Source of the DNA: JAWLBM01 sp041687675
GTDB taxonomy: Bacteria > Pseudomonadota > Alphaproteobacteria > Rhizobiales > Pleomorphomonadaceae
Direction of reading: 5' to 3'
Length of the DNA: 64,000 nucleotides
NCBI GenBank assembly: GCA_041687675.1
Contig: JAWLBM010000012.1
Coordinates: 1 to 64,000 of the forward strand
A program made the position numbers and the translations under genes. The first letter of the stretch is position 1, and each line of letters starts with the position of its first letter. Of this stretch, positions 1 through 8,611 are shown piece by piece. The notes under the pieces were generated by a model, which made no database searches, was not told where the DNA came from, and saw nothing but the letters and a program-made list of their open reading frames with translations.

Positions 1-70
1 TCATCAACGACGCCATCGGTCCCTCCTTCGGAACCGCTGACAGAATCCATCTCACCTCAAAGCGCTAGAG

Positions 71-757
71 TCATTCTCCAAATGCGATTCCCCTGGCGGG
101 CTCGCCGCGGCTGCGCCTGGCCTCGTCGAGCAGCGCGACCACCTCCTCGTCGGTGGTCTGGTCGAAGTCCTGGTAGTGCAGGCCCACGGCGCGGAAGAAC
201 GCCGGCTGCTCCAGGCACACCACGTCGTCGGCGAGCGGCGACAGCGCCGCGATCGCCTCCGGCGGCGCCACCGGCACGGCGAGCACGATCCGCGCCGCCC
301 CGGCCTTGCGCAACGCGGCCAGCGCCGCCCGCACGGTGCCGCCGGTCGCGATGCCGTCGTCGACGACCACCACCGTCCGCCCGGCGAGGGGCACGGGCGG
401 GTGGCCCTTCAGGTAGATCGCCCGCCGGCGCTCGATCTCGGCGAGCTGGCGCCTGGTCTCCGCCTCGACGTATCCGGGCGGGATCGGCAGCCCGGCAGCC
501 TCCCGGTTCATCACCACCTGCGGGTCGGCGCCGTCGACCACCGCGCCGATGCCGAACTCCTCGTGGCCCGGCGCGCCGATCTTGCGGACCATCAGGAGGT
601 CGAGCTCCGCGCCGAGGCCGCGGGCGACCTCGTAGGCGACGGGCACGCCGCCGCGGGGGAGGGCGAGGACCACCGGGTCCTCGAGCCCGAGCGCGGCGAG
701 CGTGCCCGCGAGCCGCCGTCCCGCCTCGCGCCTGTCGGAGAAGATCGCGTAGGCCAT
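71..757 (-). CDS. Phosphoribosyltransferase family protein
   Basis: A 228-residue type I phosphoribosyltransferase. The PRPP-binding signature (four Val, then DDGIATGGT) lies at about residues 129-141, and an LPRGG loop at about 33-37 binds pyrophosphate in this fold. Family members in similar stress operons have no assigned substrate, so the base or other acceptor is unknown. The start is the ATG at 757. The gene lies 8 bases downstream of the erythromycin-esterase-family gene and is probably the last of a four-gene leftward transcript starting near 2700. The N-terminal wording (F-S-D-R-R-E-A-G) is typical of this subfamily, which is often found beside or fused to esterase-like proteins (from memory). 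Confidence 0.9.
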   Translation of the reverse strand: MAYAIFSDRREAGRRLAGTLAALGLEDPVVLALPRGGVPVAYEVARGLGAELDLLMVRKIGAPGHEEFGIGAVVDGADPQVVMNREAAGLPIPPGYVEAETRRQLAEIERRRAIYLKGHPPVPLAGRTVVVVDDGIATGGTVRAALAALRKAGAARIVLAVPVAPPEAIAALSPLADDVVCLEQPAFFRAVGLHYQDFDQTTDEEVVALLDEARRSRGEPARGIAFGE

Positions 758-765
758 CGGATCCC

Positions 766-2103
766 TCACACCCCGAACGGCCATGTGTCGGGCGCGCCCT
801 GCGGCCGTCCGGCGGGCAGCGGCGTCACCGCCGAGGTCTCCTCGAACCAGACCCAGGCATCGAACTGTTCCGGAAGGACGACGTCGAAGTAGTGGCTCGC
901 CCGCTCCGTCTCCGGACGATAGATCACCCCGATCGCCCGTTCCAGCCGCGGCGTCGCCAGCGCCTCGACGAGCTCCGGCGCGGAGGAATCGAGCAGCGTC
1001 AGGCTGGAGGACACGCCGGCCTCGCGGAACACCCGCTCCACCGAGTCGGCGCGCGAGGGCAGCACCGTCTTGACCTCCATCGGGCCGCCCCAGTCGGAGG
1101 CCGCCGCGACGGTGCCCCGGTCGGTGCCGAAGCCGATCAGCACGGCGCCGTCGGCGAAGGCGGTGCGGCAGAGCTCGCCGATGTTGAACTCGCCCTGCCA
1201 GCCCATCTGCGTCGCCGCGGCGTTGCCGATGTGGGAGTTGTGCGCCCAGACGATCGCCTTGGAGCCGGGCCCGCGCGCCTGCATCACCGCGCGGAGGGTC
1301 TCGTACATGTGGCGGTCGCGCAGGTTCCAGGACTCGGTCGAGCCGCGGTACATCAGCCGGTAGTACTGCTCGGCCGAGCGGACGATCCGGGCGTTCTGCG
1401 CCGCGTCGAACCAGTCCTCCTCGGCCGCGCGCCCGTCCTCCACCCGCTTTGCCAGAATCTCGCCGAGCTGGCGCACCACCTCGTCCTCGCAGGGCTCGCG
1501 GCGGCCGGAGAGGACGGCGTGGCCGTAGGCGGCCGGGTCCGACTGCCAGGGCGTCAGGCAGCCGTAGCGCTGGCGCGCCCGGACCGCCGCCTCGGGATCG
1601 TGGCGGTCGAGGTAGTCGAGGACGGCCTCGATCGAACTGCCCATGCTGTAGACGTCGAGGCCGCGCACCTCCACCCGGTCGTCCGCGGGACGGCCGGCGT
1701 TGAAGCCGGCGAGGCGCTCGACGAAATCGGCGACCTCGCGGTTGCGCCACATCCAGGTGGGGAAGCGGGCGAAGGGCTCGCCGTCCGGCCGCGCCGGCAG
1801 GCCGCGGACGTGGCGGTCGATCCGCGCCGCCTCGGGCCAGTCCGCCTCCAGGGCGAGGATCCGGAAGCCGTGCCGCTCCACGAGCCGCCGGGTGACCGCC
1901 GCGCGGGCGCGGTAGAACTCCGAGGTGCCGTGGCTCGCCTCGCCGAGGAGCACCACCCGGGCCTCCCCGAAGCGGTCGAAGGCGGCGGCGAAGGCCTCCG
2001 CGTCCGCGAGCGGCGGCAGCGGCCGGGCGGCGGCGCGGGCGAGCGGGGCGAGGTCCGCCGCGCTGGCGGCCCTCCGCCGGTCGAGGAGGTCGAAGCCGGC
2101 CAT
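766..2103 (-). CDS. Erythromycin esterase family protein
   Basis: A 445-residue protein of the EreA/EreB-like fold (erythromycin esterase, PF05139). The signature LLGEASHGTSEF lies at about residues 52-63, with the His that acts as general base in the characterised enzymes. An E-A-D-W segment near residue 90 and a WAHNSHIGN segment in the C-terminal half are also conserved. Most chromosomal relatives are not proven to hydrolyse macrolides, so a resistance role should not be assumed. The ATG at 2103 has a strong GGAGGTGA ribosome site that overlaps the end of the preceding small gene, which suggests translational coupling. The protein is likely cytoplasmic, since no signal peptide is visible. 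Confidence 0.92.
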   Translation of the reverse strand: MAGFDLLDRRRAASAADLAPLARAAARPLPPLADAEAFAAAFDRFGEARVVLLGEASHGTSEFYRARAAVTRRLVERHGFRILALEADWPEAARIDRHVRGLPARPDGEPFARFPTWMWRNREVADFVERLAGFNAGRPADDRVEVRGLDVYSMGSSIEAVLDYLDRHDPEAAVRARQRYGCLTPWQSDPAAYGHAVLSGRREPCEDEVVRQLGEILAKRVEDGRAAEEDWFDAAQNARIVRSAEQYYRLMYRGSTESWNLRDRHMYETLRAVMQARGPGSKAIVWAHNSHIGNAAATQMGWQGEFNIGELCRTAFADGAVLIGFGTDRGTVAAASDWGGPMEVKTVLPSRADSVERVFREAGVSSSLTLLDSSAPELVEALATPRLERAIGVIYRPETERASHYFDVVLPEQFDAWVWFEETSAVTPLPAGRPQGAPDTWPFGV

Positions 2104-2107
2104 GCGG

Positions 2108-2320
2108 TCACCTCCGCCGCGACAGCCGGATCGGCGGATGCCGCTCCTCGTCGGGATTCGGATCCGGGCTCTCGTCCGGGAGGCGATCCGGCGGCGGCTC
2201 CCGGACGGGGTCGGGCGGCACCGGGTCCGGCGCCGGCGAGGGCGGCATAGGGTTGGGGTTCGGGTTCGGCGGTGTCGGGTCCGGCACCGGCACGCTGGCG
2301 CTGATGACAATCGGGTTCAT
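2108..2320 (-). CDS. Small proline-rich protein, unknown function
   Basis: A 70-residue protein. After a short N-terminal stretch (MNPIVISASVPVPD) it is almost entirely Pro, Asn, Asp and Glu in P-N-P and P-D-P patterns, and it ends in a basic L-S-R-R-R tail. No domain or signal peptide is recognised and it is probably disordered. I call it real because an AGGAGGAG ribosome site sits just upstream of the ATG and because its stop codon lies 5 bases before the start of the esterase gene, whose ribosome site overlaps its 3' end. It could act as a leader that couples esterase translation, or as a short disordered protein. Confidence 0.6.
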   Translation of the reverse strand: MNPIVISASVPVPDPTPPNPNPNPMPPSPAPDPVPPDPVREPPPDRLPDESPDPNPDEERHPPIRLSRRR

Positions 2321-2360
2321 CGCTCGGATCTCCTCCTCGCGAGGGAGCGGCGGCCGTCGG

Positions 2361-2630
2361 TCACTCCGGGAAGGAGGCCGGGTAGGGCGAGGCGTCCGCG
2401 CCGGGGCCGGCGCCGTCGTCCTCCAGCTGGTCGGCCTCCAGGATCTCGACGAGCGTGGCGACCCTGCCGCTCGGGGGCGGCTTGCCCTCCCGCATCAGCA
2501 TGTCGTCGCTGCCGATCCAGGCGAGCGCCTCGGCCAGTTCCTCCCGGGTCGCCCCGACGCGGACCACGTCGGCGATCACCGTGTCGTCCACGGGACCCAG
2601 GACTTCCTTCGCCTCGTCGTAGCTGAGCAT
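2361..2630 (-). CDS. Hypothetical protein, first gene of stress-type operon
   Basis: An 89-residue, mostly acidic protein. The first ~50 residues look helical (YDEAKEVLGPVDDTVIADVV, then ATREELAEALAWI) and the tail is Gly/Pro-rich. I do not recognise a family with certainty. A GGGGGA ribosome site precedes the ATG. It is the promoter-proximal gene of the leftward unit that also carries the proline-rich protein, the esterase-family enzyme and the phosphoribosyltransferase. An EcfG-type promoter match lies about 70 bases upstream. Confidence 0.65.
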   Translation of the reverse strand: MLSYDEAKEVLGPVDDTVIADVVRVGATREELAEALAWIGSDDMLMREGKPPPSGRVATLVEILEADQLEDDGAGPGADASPYPASFPE

Positions 2631-2700
2631 GGCTGTCCCCCTTCGCTCACCGTCGGACTGCCGCGGATCCCCGCCTCAAGACGGGGCGCGTCCTCCCATC

Positions 2701-2725
2701 AACACCCCGGGCCGCGGGGCGTTCC
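2701..2725 (-). promoter_or_regulatory. Candidate EcfG (general stress sigma) promoter
   Basis: Read on the minus strand, GGAAC (2721-2725) is followed after exactly 16 bases by TGTT (2701-2704). The alphaproteobacterial general-stress sigma factor EcfG recognises GGAAC-N16/17-cGTT, so this is a match with one off-consensus base. It lies about 70 bases upstream of the first gene of the esterase/phosphoribosyltransferase operon. The pattern was found by eye and transcription is not shown. Confidence 0.5.
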
Positions 2726-2754
2726 GTGGAAACGGTTCGGCCCGGGGGCGGCCG

Positions 2755-3666
2755 TCAGCCCGGCTGCGGGCGATCCCCGGAGGGGCCGCCGGCGGGACGC
2801 GGCGCGCGGGGGATGAAGGCGCTGGTGCGGGCCGCCCAGTCCTCGAAGCCCGGCTTGGTGCGGGCGAGGTGCGCGTCGAGAAGCTCGACCCCCGACACCT
2901 TGAGGAGCAGGCCGGTGAGCAGGACGGGGCCGAGGAAGGAAAACAACGAGCCGGAGCTTGCGAAGGCGATGAGGCCGAGCCCCCACCAGAGCACCACCTC
3001 GCCGAAGTAGTTCGGGTGGCGGCTCCAGGCGAAGAGGCCCCCGGTCATCAGCAGTCCGCGGTTTTCCGGCTTGGCCTTGAACGCCCACAGCTGGCGGTCC
3101 GCGACCGATTCGATCACGAAGCCGACGAGGAACATGACGGCGCCCACCGCGACCAGCGCGATCGGCGCCGTCTCCGCCCGCAGCAGCGCCGCCGCGAGGA
3201 GGGGGCTGGCGACCAGCCACTGCACCAGCGCCTGGATCCAGTAGACCTTGAACAGCGACTTCCACCAGAACCCGGGGCCGGTCGCCTCGCGCATGGCGCG
3301 ATAGCGGGCGTCCTCCCCGTCCATGAAGCCGTGCCGCCAGGCCATGTGCGCGGTCAGGCGCGCGGCCCACACCGTCACCAGCGACATCAGCAGGAACGTG
3401 GTCGCGGTCGCCCCGCCGGCGAGCCAGAGGGCCAGCCATCCGGTCACGAAAAAACTACCACCCCAGGCGAAGTCGACGATGCCCGCGTCCTCTATTTTGA
3501 CATGAATGAGCCATACCAGCGTGAACAGTGCGAATGCGGCCAGCAGGGTGGCGGCGATCACGGATGACGCCGCCCACTCGAATCCGGAGACCGGTATCAG
3601 TTCGTTAGCCAATTTCGTGTCCACTTCGTTCACCATGAGGTCGGGACGCGTCGGCGGCGGAGACAT
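2755..3666 (-). CDS. DUF1295 membrane protein (steroid 5-alpha-reductase-like)
   Basis: A 303-residue integral membrane protein with about six to seven hydrophobic helices. The C-terminal SRHPNYFGE motif, at about residues 220-228, is the hallmark of the DUF1295/isoprenylcysteine methyltransferase/steroid reductase superfamily. Members are thought to act on lipid-like substrates, with NADPH or AdoMet bound near this motif; the substrate here is unknown. A second start, ATG at 3636 (M-V-N-E-V-D), would remove ten proline-rich residues and is equally plausible. The gene stands alone, with its back to the L,D-transpeptidase gene, so 3667-3795 holds both promoters. Confidence 0.88.
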   Translation of the reverse strand: MSPPPTRPDLMVNEVDTKLANELIPVSGFEWAASSVIAATLLAAFALFTLVWLIHVKIEDAGIVDFAWGGSFFVTGWLALWLAGGATATTFLLMSLVTVWAARLTAHMAWRHGFMDGEDARYRAMREATGPGFWWKSLFKVYWIQALVQWLVASPLLAAALLRAETAPIALVAVGAVMFLVGFVIESVADRQLWAFKAKPENRGLLMTGGLFAWSRHPNYFGEVVLWWGLGLIAFASSGSLFSFLGPVLLTGLLLKVSGVELLDAHLARTKPGFEDWAARTSAFIPRAPRPAGGPSGDRPQPG

Positions 3667-3795
3667 CGGTCGAGCCGGAGTTGATCGGGTCGGCGTTCAA
3701 GCCTCGACACCGCCGCGCGGCGGGCTGGAGAATGCCTTTTCGGGTACGCCAGTCCGGCCGGGCCGTTGCCTGGAGAACACGGGAGCGTCTTTGCC

Positions 3796-5052
3796 GTGAC
3801 TGTACGGAAAGCTGAAGGAACCGGATCAGGATTCACCCGCCGCGACATGCTGCGCGGCGGCCTCGCCGCCGGCCTGTCGGCCGGCGCCCTTGCCGTCGGC
3901 GCCCGCGGCGCCTTCGCCGCGGCGCAGACCGAATGGACCGAGGGCTTCGACACCTCCGCCCCGTTCCAGACGCCGGTGCACTCCGCCCGGCCGACCCTGT
4001 CGGCGGAGACCGCGCTCTACACCGAGCAGGCGATCGCCCAGTACGCCTGGATGGCGCAGCAGGGGGGCTGGCCCATGGTGCAGGCCGGCGGGGCGCTGCG
4101 GATCGGCGTGCGGGACCCGGCAGTGGTGCCGCTTCGCCAGCGGCTGATGATGACCGGCGACCTGCAGACCACCGGCGGGGCGAGCGACAGCTTCGACAGC
4201 TTCGTCGACACGGCCGTCAAGCGCTTCCAGCAGCGGCACGGACTGATGGCCGACGGCATCGTCGCCAACGAGACGCTGCGGCGCATGAACGTGCCGGTGG
4301 AGACGCGGCTGCGCCAGCTCGAGACCAACCTCGTGCGCCTGCGCGAGGTCGAGCCGGACCTCGGCGCGCGCTACGTGATGGTCAACATCCCCGGCGCCGA
4401 GATCGAGACGGTGGAGGTCGGCATCGTCCATTCGCGCCACCACGCCGTGGTCGGCAAGATCGATCGGCAGACGCCGCTCCTCACCACCAAGGTGACGGAG
4501 ATCAACTTCAATCCCTTCTGGACGGTGCCGAAGAGCATCATCATCAAGGACCTGATCCCCAAGATGCAGGAGGATCCGGGCTACCTCGACCGGCAGAAGA
4601 TCCGCATCTACGACCAGAAGGGCAATCCGCTCGACTGGCGGACGATCGACTGGAGCACGGACGAGGCGGCCAACTACCTGTTCCGCCAGGATCCCGGCGA
4701 CCTCAACTCCATGGGCTCGGTGAAGATCAACTTCCCGTCGCCGGACGGCGTCTACATGCACGACACGCCGCAGAAGGGACTGTTCGGCGGCGACAACCGC
4801 TTTCACTCGTCCGGCTGCGTGCGCGTGCAGAATGTCCGCGAATATGTGTTCTGGCTCCTGAAGAACACGCCGGAATGGCCGCCGGAGGCGATCATGCAGG
4901 TGATGAACAACGGCGAGCGGATCGACGCCAAGGTGGCTGACCCCGTGCCGCTCTACTTCAAGTACGTGACCGGCTGGGCCACCGCGGACGGCATCGTCCA
5001 GTTCCGCGACGACATCTACCAGCGCGACGGCCTCGACGTCGCCTTCCAGTGA
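3796..5052 (+). CDS. L,D-transpeptidase (YkuD domain) with Tat-type signal
   Basis: A periplasmic enzyme that makes 3-3 cross-links in peptidoglycan or attaches proteins to it. From the GTG start chosen here (418 residues) it has an N-terminal T-R-R-D-M-L-R-G-G sequence like a Tat motif, followed by a hydrophobic Ala/Gly stretch ending near A-F-A-A-A-Q. A peptidoglycan-binding type-1 motif (F-Q-Q-R-H-G) lies at about residues 145-170. The YkuD domain is C-terminal, with catalytic HSSGCVRV; the nucleophile is Cys341. The domain order fits the YcbB/LdtD group. A TTG at 3766 is an alternative start, but GTG 3796 has a GGGAG ribosome site and places the signal peptide well. Confidence 0.9.
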   Translation: MTVRKAEGTGSGFTRRDMLRGGLAAGLSAGALAVGARGAFAAAQTEWTEGFDTSAPFQTPVHSARPTLSAETALYTEQAIAQYAWMAQQGGWPMVQAGGALRIGVRDPAVVPLRQRLMMTGDLQTTGGASDSFDSFVDTAVKRFQQRHGLMADGIVANETLRRMNVPVETRLRQLETNLVRLREVEPDLGARYVMVNIPGAEIETVEVGIVHSRHHAVVGKIDRQTPLLTTKVTEINFNPFWTVPKSIIIKDLIPKMQEDPGYLDRQKIRIYDQKGNPLDWRTIDWSTDEAANYLFRQDPGDLNSMGSVKINFPSPDGVYMHDTPQKGLFGGDNRFHSSGCVRVQNVREYVFWLLKNTPEWPPEAIMQVMNNGERIDAKVADPVPLYFKYVTGWATADGIVQFRDDIYQRDGLDVAFQ

Positions 5053-5110
5053 CCGGCGCGGCCGGCGGCGCTTCCGCCGGCCGGCCCCGCTTCGGAGCCT
5101 TCGCGAGAGC

Positions 5111-5341
5111 ATGGCGCGGGAGATCTACTTCGAGCATGTGATCGTCGGGCGCACCGCCAGGGTCTCCGCGATCGACCCGGAGACCATGACCGAGGTGACC
5201 GTGGTCGGGCCGGCCGGCGCCAGCCCGCGCGACCTCGAGCAACTGGCGCTGCGCAAGCTCGAGGCCCGTCTCGGCGCCTCGCCCGCCGCTGCGGAAAAGC
5301 CCGCCCCGTCCCCGTCCCGCTCCGGCGGCCGCCTGGTGTGA
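5111..5341 (+). CDS. Small DUF6898-like protein
   Basis: A 76-residue protein that opens M-A-R-E-I-Y-F-E-H and contains V-S-A-I-D-P-E-T and E-V-T-V-V-G-P-A. It resembles a short conserved family of Hyphomicrobiales (I believe DUF6898), usually a compact beta/helix unit with a disordered Pro/Ser tail, as here. No function is known. It lies 58 bases after the L,D-transpeptidase gene and 138 bases before glyA, on the same strand. The family name is from memory and should be checked. Confidence 0.7.
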   Translation: MAREIYFEHVIVGRTARVSAIDPETMTEVTVVGPAGASPRDLEQLALRKLEARLGASPAAAEKPAPSPSRSGGRLV

Positions 5342-5479
5342 CGCTTGCACGCGCCGGGGTGACGGATTCGCGATTGTCCGCCGGGCCGCCCCCGTGAAAC
5401 CGCCCGGGCGATCGGCCGCGCGCCGGCGAGATCGCCGCCGCGGCCCCGCGTTCCCTGGCCCCTTGATACGGAACACGCC

Positions 5480-6784
5480 ATGTCGATCACCGAGAGCGCC
5501 CGTCCGGCGGGCGCCACCGAAGGCTTCTTCCATCGCTCGCTGGCCGAGACCGACCCGGCGATATTCGACGCCGTGGAGAAGGAACTCGGCCGCCAGCGCC
5601 ACGAGATCGAACTGATCGCCTCGGAGAACATCGTCTCCCGCGCCGTGCTCGAGGCGCAGGGCTCCGTGCTCACCAACAAGTACGCCGAGGGCTACCCCGG
5701 CCGGCGCTACTACGGCGGCTGCCAGTTCGTCGACATCGCCGAGACGCTCGCCATCGAGCGGGCGACGCGCCTGTTCGGCTGCGGCTTCGCCAACGTGCAG
5801 CCGAACTCGGGCAGCCAGGCCAACCAGGCGGTGTTCCTGGCGCTCGCCAGGCCCGGCGACACCATCCTCGGCCTCGACCTCGCCTCCGGCGGGCATCTCA
5901 CCCACGGGGCGAAGCCGAACCTCTCGGGCAAGTGGTTCAACGCCGTCCACTACGGCGTGCGCAAGCAGGACGGCCGCGTCGACATGGACGAGGTCGCCGC
6001 GATGGCGCGCGAGCACAAGCCGAAGCTGATCATCGCCGGCGGCTCCGCCTACAGCCGGGTCTGGGACTTCGAGGGCTTCCGCCGGATCGCCGACGAGGTG
6101 GGCGCCTACCTCCTCGTCGACATGGCCCACTTCGCCGGCCTCGTCGCCGCCGGGCAGCATCCCTCGCCGTTCCCGCACGCCCATGTGGCGACCTCGACCA
6201 CCCACAAGACGCTGCGGGGCCCGCGCGGCGGCCTGATCCTCACCGACGACGAGGAGATCGCAAGGAAGATCAACTCTGCGGTGTTCCCCGGCCTGCAGGG
6301 CGGGCCGCTGATGCACGTCATCGCGGCCAAGGCGGTCGCCTTCGGCGAGGCGCTGACGCCCGAGTTCAACGTCTACATCAGGAATGTCGTCGAGAATGCG
6401 AAGACGCTTGCCGAAACGCTCCGCCTCGGCGGCGTCGACATCGTCTCCGGCGGCACCGACAACCACCTGATGCTGGTGGACCTTCGGCCGAAGAAGCTGA
6501 CCGGCAAGGTGGTCGAGGCCGCGCTCGGGCGCGCCGACATCACCTGCAACAAGAACGGCGTGCCGTTCGACCCGGAGAAGCCGGCGATCACCTCCGGCGT
6601 CCGCCTCGGCACCCCGGCCGCCACCTCGCGCGGCTTCGGCGTCGCCGAGTTCCGGGAGGTCGGCCGGCTGATCCTCGAGGTGCTCGACGGTCTCGCCGCC
6701 AATGGCGAGGAGAACAACGGCGCCTGCGAGGCGGCGGTGAAGCAGCGCGTGCGCCAGCTGACCGCCCGCTTCCCGATCTACTGA
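5480..6784 (+). CDS. glyA: Serine hydroxymethyltransferase
   Basis: The PLP enzyme that interconverts serine plus tetrahydrofolate with glycine plus 5,10-methylene-THF in the cytoplasm. It has 434 residues, the usual length. The PLP-lysine motif T-T-T-H-K-T-L-R-G-P-R-G-G is present, with Lys243 as the Schiff-base residue. The N-terminal E-L-I-A-S-E-N and the Y-P-G-R-R-Y-Y-G-G segment that binds substrate and folate are intact. It heads the conserved glyA-nrdR-rib order. A GC-rich 13-bp-class hairpin at 6792-6820 follows the stop but has no T-run. Confidence 0.99.
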   Translation: MSITESARPAGATEGFFHRSLAETDPAIFDAVEKELGRQRHEIELIASENIVSRAVLEAQGSVLTNKYAEGYPGRRYYGGCQFVDIAETLAIERATRLFGCGFANVQPNSGSQANQAVFLALARPGDTILGLDLASGGHLTHGAKPNLSGKWFNAVHYGVRKQDGRVDMDEVAAMAREHKPKLIIAGGSAYSRVWDFEGFRRIADEVGAYLLVDMAHFAGLVAAGQHPSPFPHAHVATSTTHKTLRGPRGGLILTDDEEIARKINSAVFPGLQGGPLMHVIAAKAVAFGEALTPEFNVYIRNVVENAKTLAETLRLGGVDIVSGGTDNHLMLVDLRPKKLTGKVVEAALGRADITCNKNGVPFDPEKPAITSGVRLGTPAATSRGFGVAEFREVGRLILEVLDGLAANGEENNGACEAAVKQRVRQLTARFPIY

Positions 6785-6899
6785 CCCGGACCGGCGGGGC
6801 GGGTCCGACCCGTCCCGCCGCCCCCGCCGCTGACGTCGCCGCCGCATTGCCGCTAGACTTGCCGCCGCGGCGATTCCCGCCGACCGGAGATTCCGATCG

Positions 6900-7358
6900 A
6901 TGCGCTGCCCCTATTGCGGCAATGACGACACCCAGGTGAAGGACAGCCGTCCCACCGAGGACGGCAACGCCATCCGCCGGCGCCGGGTCTGCGGCACCTG
7001 CGGCGGGCGCTTCACCACCTTCGAGCGGGTGCAGCTCCGCGAACTCACGGTGGTCAAGCGCAGCGGCCGGCGGGTGCCGTTCGACCGCGACAAGCTGATG
7101 CGCTCGGTGCAGGTCGCGCTGCGCAAGCGGCCGGTCGACCCCGAGCGGGTGGAGCGGATGGTGAACGGCATCGTCCGCCAGCTCGAAAGCGCCGGGGAGA
7201 GCGACATTCCGGCCGGCGACATCGGCCGGCTGGTGATGGAGGGGCTGAAGAGCCTCGACGACGTCGCCTACGTCCGCTTCGCCTCCGTGTACCGGGATTT
7301 CCGCGAGGCCAAGGACTTCGAGGCCGTCCTCGGCGAACTCAGCAGCGAGAGCGACTGA
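6900..7358 (+). CDS. nrdR: Transcriptional repressor NrdR
   Basis: An ATP/dATP-sensing repressor of ribonucleotide reductase genes. The 152 residues have the expected two parts. The N-terminal zinc ribbon has Cys3, Cys6, Cys31 and Cys34 (CPYC and CGTC). The ATP-cone that follows starts at about residue 49 (V-V-K-R-S-G-R-R-V-P-F-D). The ATG at 6900 is the only start that keeps the zinc ribbon whole. Its place between glyA and ribD is typical of Hyphomicrobiales. No ribonucleotide reductase gene is in the window, so its targets lie elsewhere. Confidence 0.98.
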   Translation: MRCPYCGNDDTQVKDSRPTEDGNAIRRRRVCGTCGGRFTTFERVQLRELTVVKRSGRRVPFDRDKLMRSVQVALRKRPVDPERVERMVNGIVRQLESAGESDIPAGDIGRLVMEGLKSLDDVAYVRFASVYRDFREAKDFEAVLGELSSESD

Positions 7359-7432
7359 TCGCCGCTCGCGAAATCGGGACTGGATCGGCCGGCGCCGACG
7401 TGGCATGTGACCCGCGCCGATCCGAAGACGCC

Positions 7433-8611
7433 ATGACCATTCAATCGCCGACCACCGCGGCGGCCCCCCTCGCGCCGACGCGCACCATCGACCCGGACCT
7501 CGATCGACGCTTCATGGCGGCGGCGATCACCTTTGCGCGCCGCAACGCCGGCCGCGCCTGGCCGAACCCCTCGGTCGGCTGCATCCTGGTGCGGATGGAC
7601 CGGGGCTTCCCCGAGGTGGTGGGGCGCGGCGTCACCGCCGCGGGCGGGCGCCCGCACGCCGAGGTGCTGGCGCTCCGCCAGGCGGGGGAGGCGGCCCGCG
7701 GCGCCACCGCCTATGTGACGCTGGAGCCCTGCGCCCACCACGGCCGCACGCCGCCCTGCGTCGACAGCCTGATCACCCACGGCGTCGCCCGCGTCGTCAC
7801 CGGCATCGAGGATCCCGATCCGCGGGTGGCCGGGCGCGGCCACGCCATGCTCGAGGCGAGCGGCGTCGAGGTGGCGCGCGGCGTGCTGGCGCGCGACGCT
7901 GCGCGCCATCACGCCGGCCACATCGCCAGGATCCGCCTGGGCCGGCCGCTGGTCAGCCTCAAGATGGCGATCTCGGCGGACGGATGCATCGGCCGCCGCG
8001 GCGCCGGGCAGGTGGCGATCTCCGGCCCGGTCGCCAGGGCGCATGCCCATGCGCTGCGCGCCGAGAGCGACGCCATCCTCGTCGGCGTCGGGACCGTGCT
8101 CGAGGACGATCCGCAGCTCACCTGCCGCCTGCCGGGCCTTGAGGATCGCTCGCCGATCCGCATCGTGCTCGACTCGGCCGCCCGCACCCCGCCGGGCTCC
8201 CGGGTGGTGGCCGGCGCGCGGACGGTGCCGACCTGGATCTTCACCGCGCCGGACGCGCCCGCCGACCGGCGCGAGGCGCTCTCCATCGCCGGCGCCACCA
8301 TGCTGGTCGCCGAGCGCGGGCCGGACGGGCGCATGGACATCGAGGACGTGCTGTTCCAGATCGCCCGCGACGGGGTCACGCGGGTGATGATCGAGGGTGG
8401 CGCGCGCGTCGCCCGCTCTCTGCTCGACCAGGACCTCGTCGACGAGGTGCAGTTCGTCCGCTCGGCGGTGACCGTGGGCGAGGGCGGTGTCCCCGCGCTC
8501 GCCGGACTGCCGGTCGGGGAGGTGCTGGCCTCGCCGCGTTTCGTCACCGTCGAGAACCGCCCGCTCGGCGGCGATCGCCTGGTCCACCTCTGGCGAAGGA
8601 GCATCGGCTGA
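7433..8611 (+). CDS. ribD: Bifunctional riboflavin biosynthesis deaminase/reductase
   Basis: It carries out the second and third steps of riboflavin synthesis: deamination of diaminohydroxyphosphoribosylaminopyrimidine, then NADPH-dependent reduction of the sugar. The N-terminal deaminase has the zinc motif G-R-P-H-A-E with P-C-A-H-H-G-R-T-P-P-C. The C-terminal reductase follows from about residue 165 (S-L-K-M-A-I-S-A-D-G). It is 392 residues long from ATG 7433. A GTG at 7400 would add 11 unconserved residues. The stop overlaps the ribE start by one base, so the two are translationally coupled. Confidence 0.97.
   Translation: MTIQSPTTAAAPLAPTRTIDPDLDRRFMAAAITFARRNAGRAWPNPSVGCILVRMDRGFPEVVGRGVTAAGGRPHAEVLALRQAGEAARGATAYVTLEPCAHHGRTPPCVDSLITHGVARVVTGIEDPDPRVAGRGHAMLEASGVEVARGVLARDAARHHAGHIARIRLGRPLVSLKMAISADGCIGRRGAGQVAISGPVARAHAHALRAESDAILVGVGTVLEDDPQLTCRLPGLEDRSPIRIVLDSAARTPPGSRVVAGARTVPTWIFTAPDAPADRREALSIAGATMLVAERGPDGRMDIEDVLFQIARDGVTRVMIEGGARVARSLLDQDLVDEVQFVRSAVTVGEGGVPALAGLPVGEVLASPRFVTVENRPLGGDRLVHLWRRSIG

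Noticed and set aside
1..70. Gene or gene end at the left edge
   Set aside because: No frame with homology or a ribosome site; probably the 3' flank of the phosphoribosyltransferase gene.
766..2103. Macrolide resistance gene
   Set aside because: The fold is that of erythromycin esterases, but chromosomal members in stress operons are not shown to act on macrolides.
6792..6820. Terminator after glyA
   Set aside because: A good GC hairpin, but without a T-run and inside a conserved co-transcribed order, so termination is not supported.
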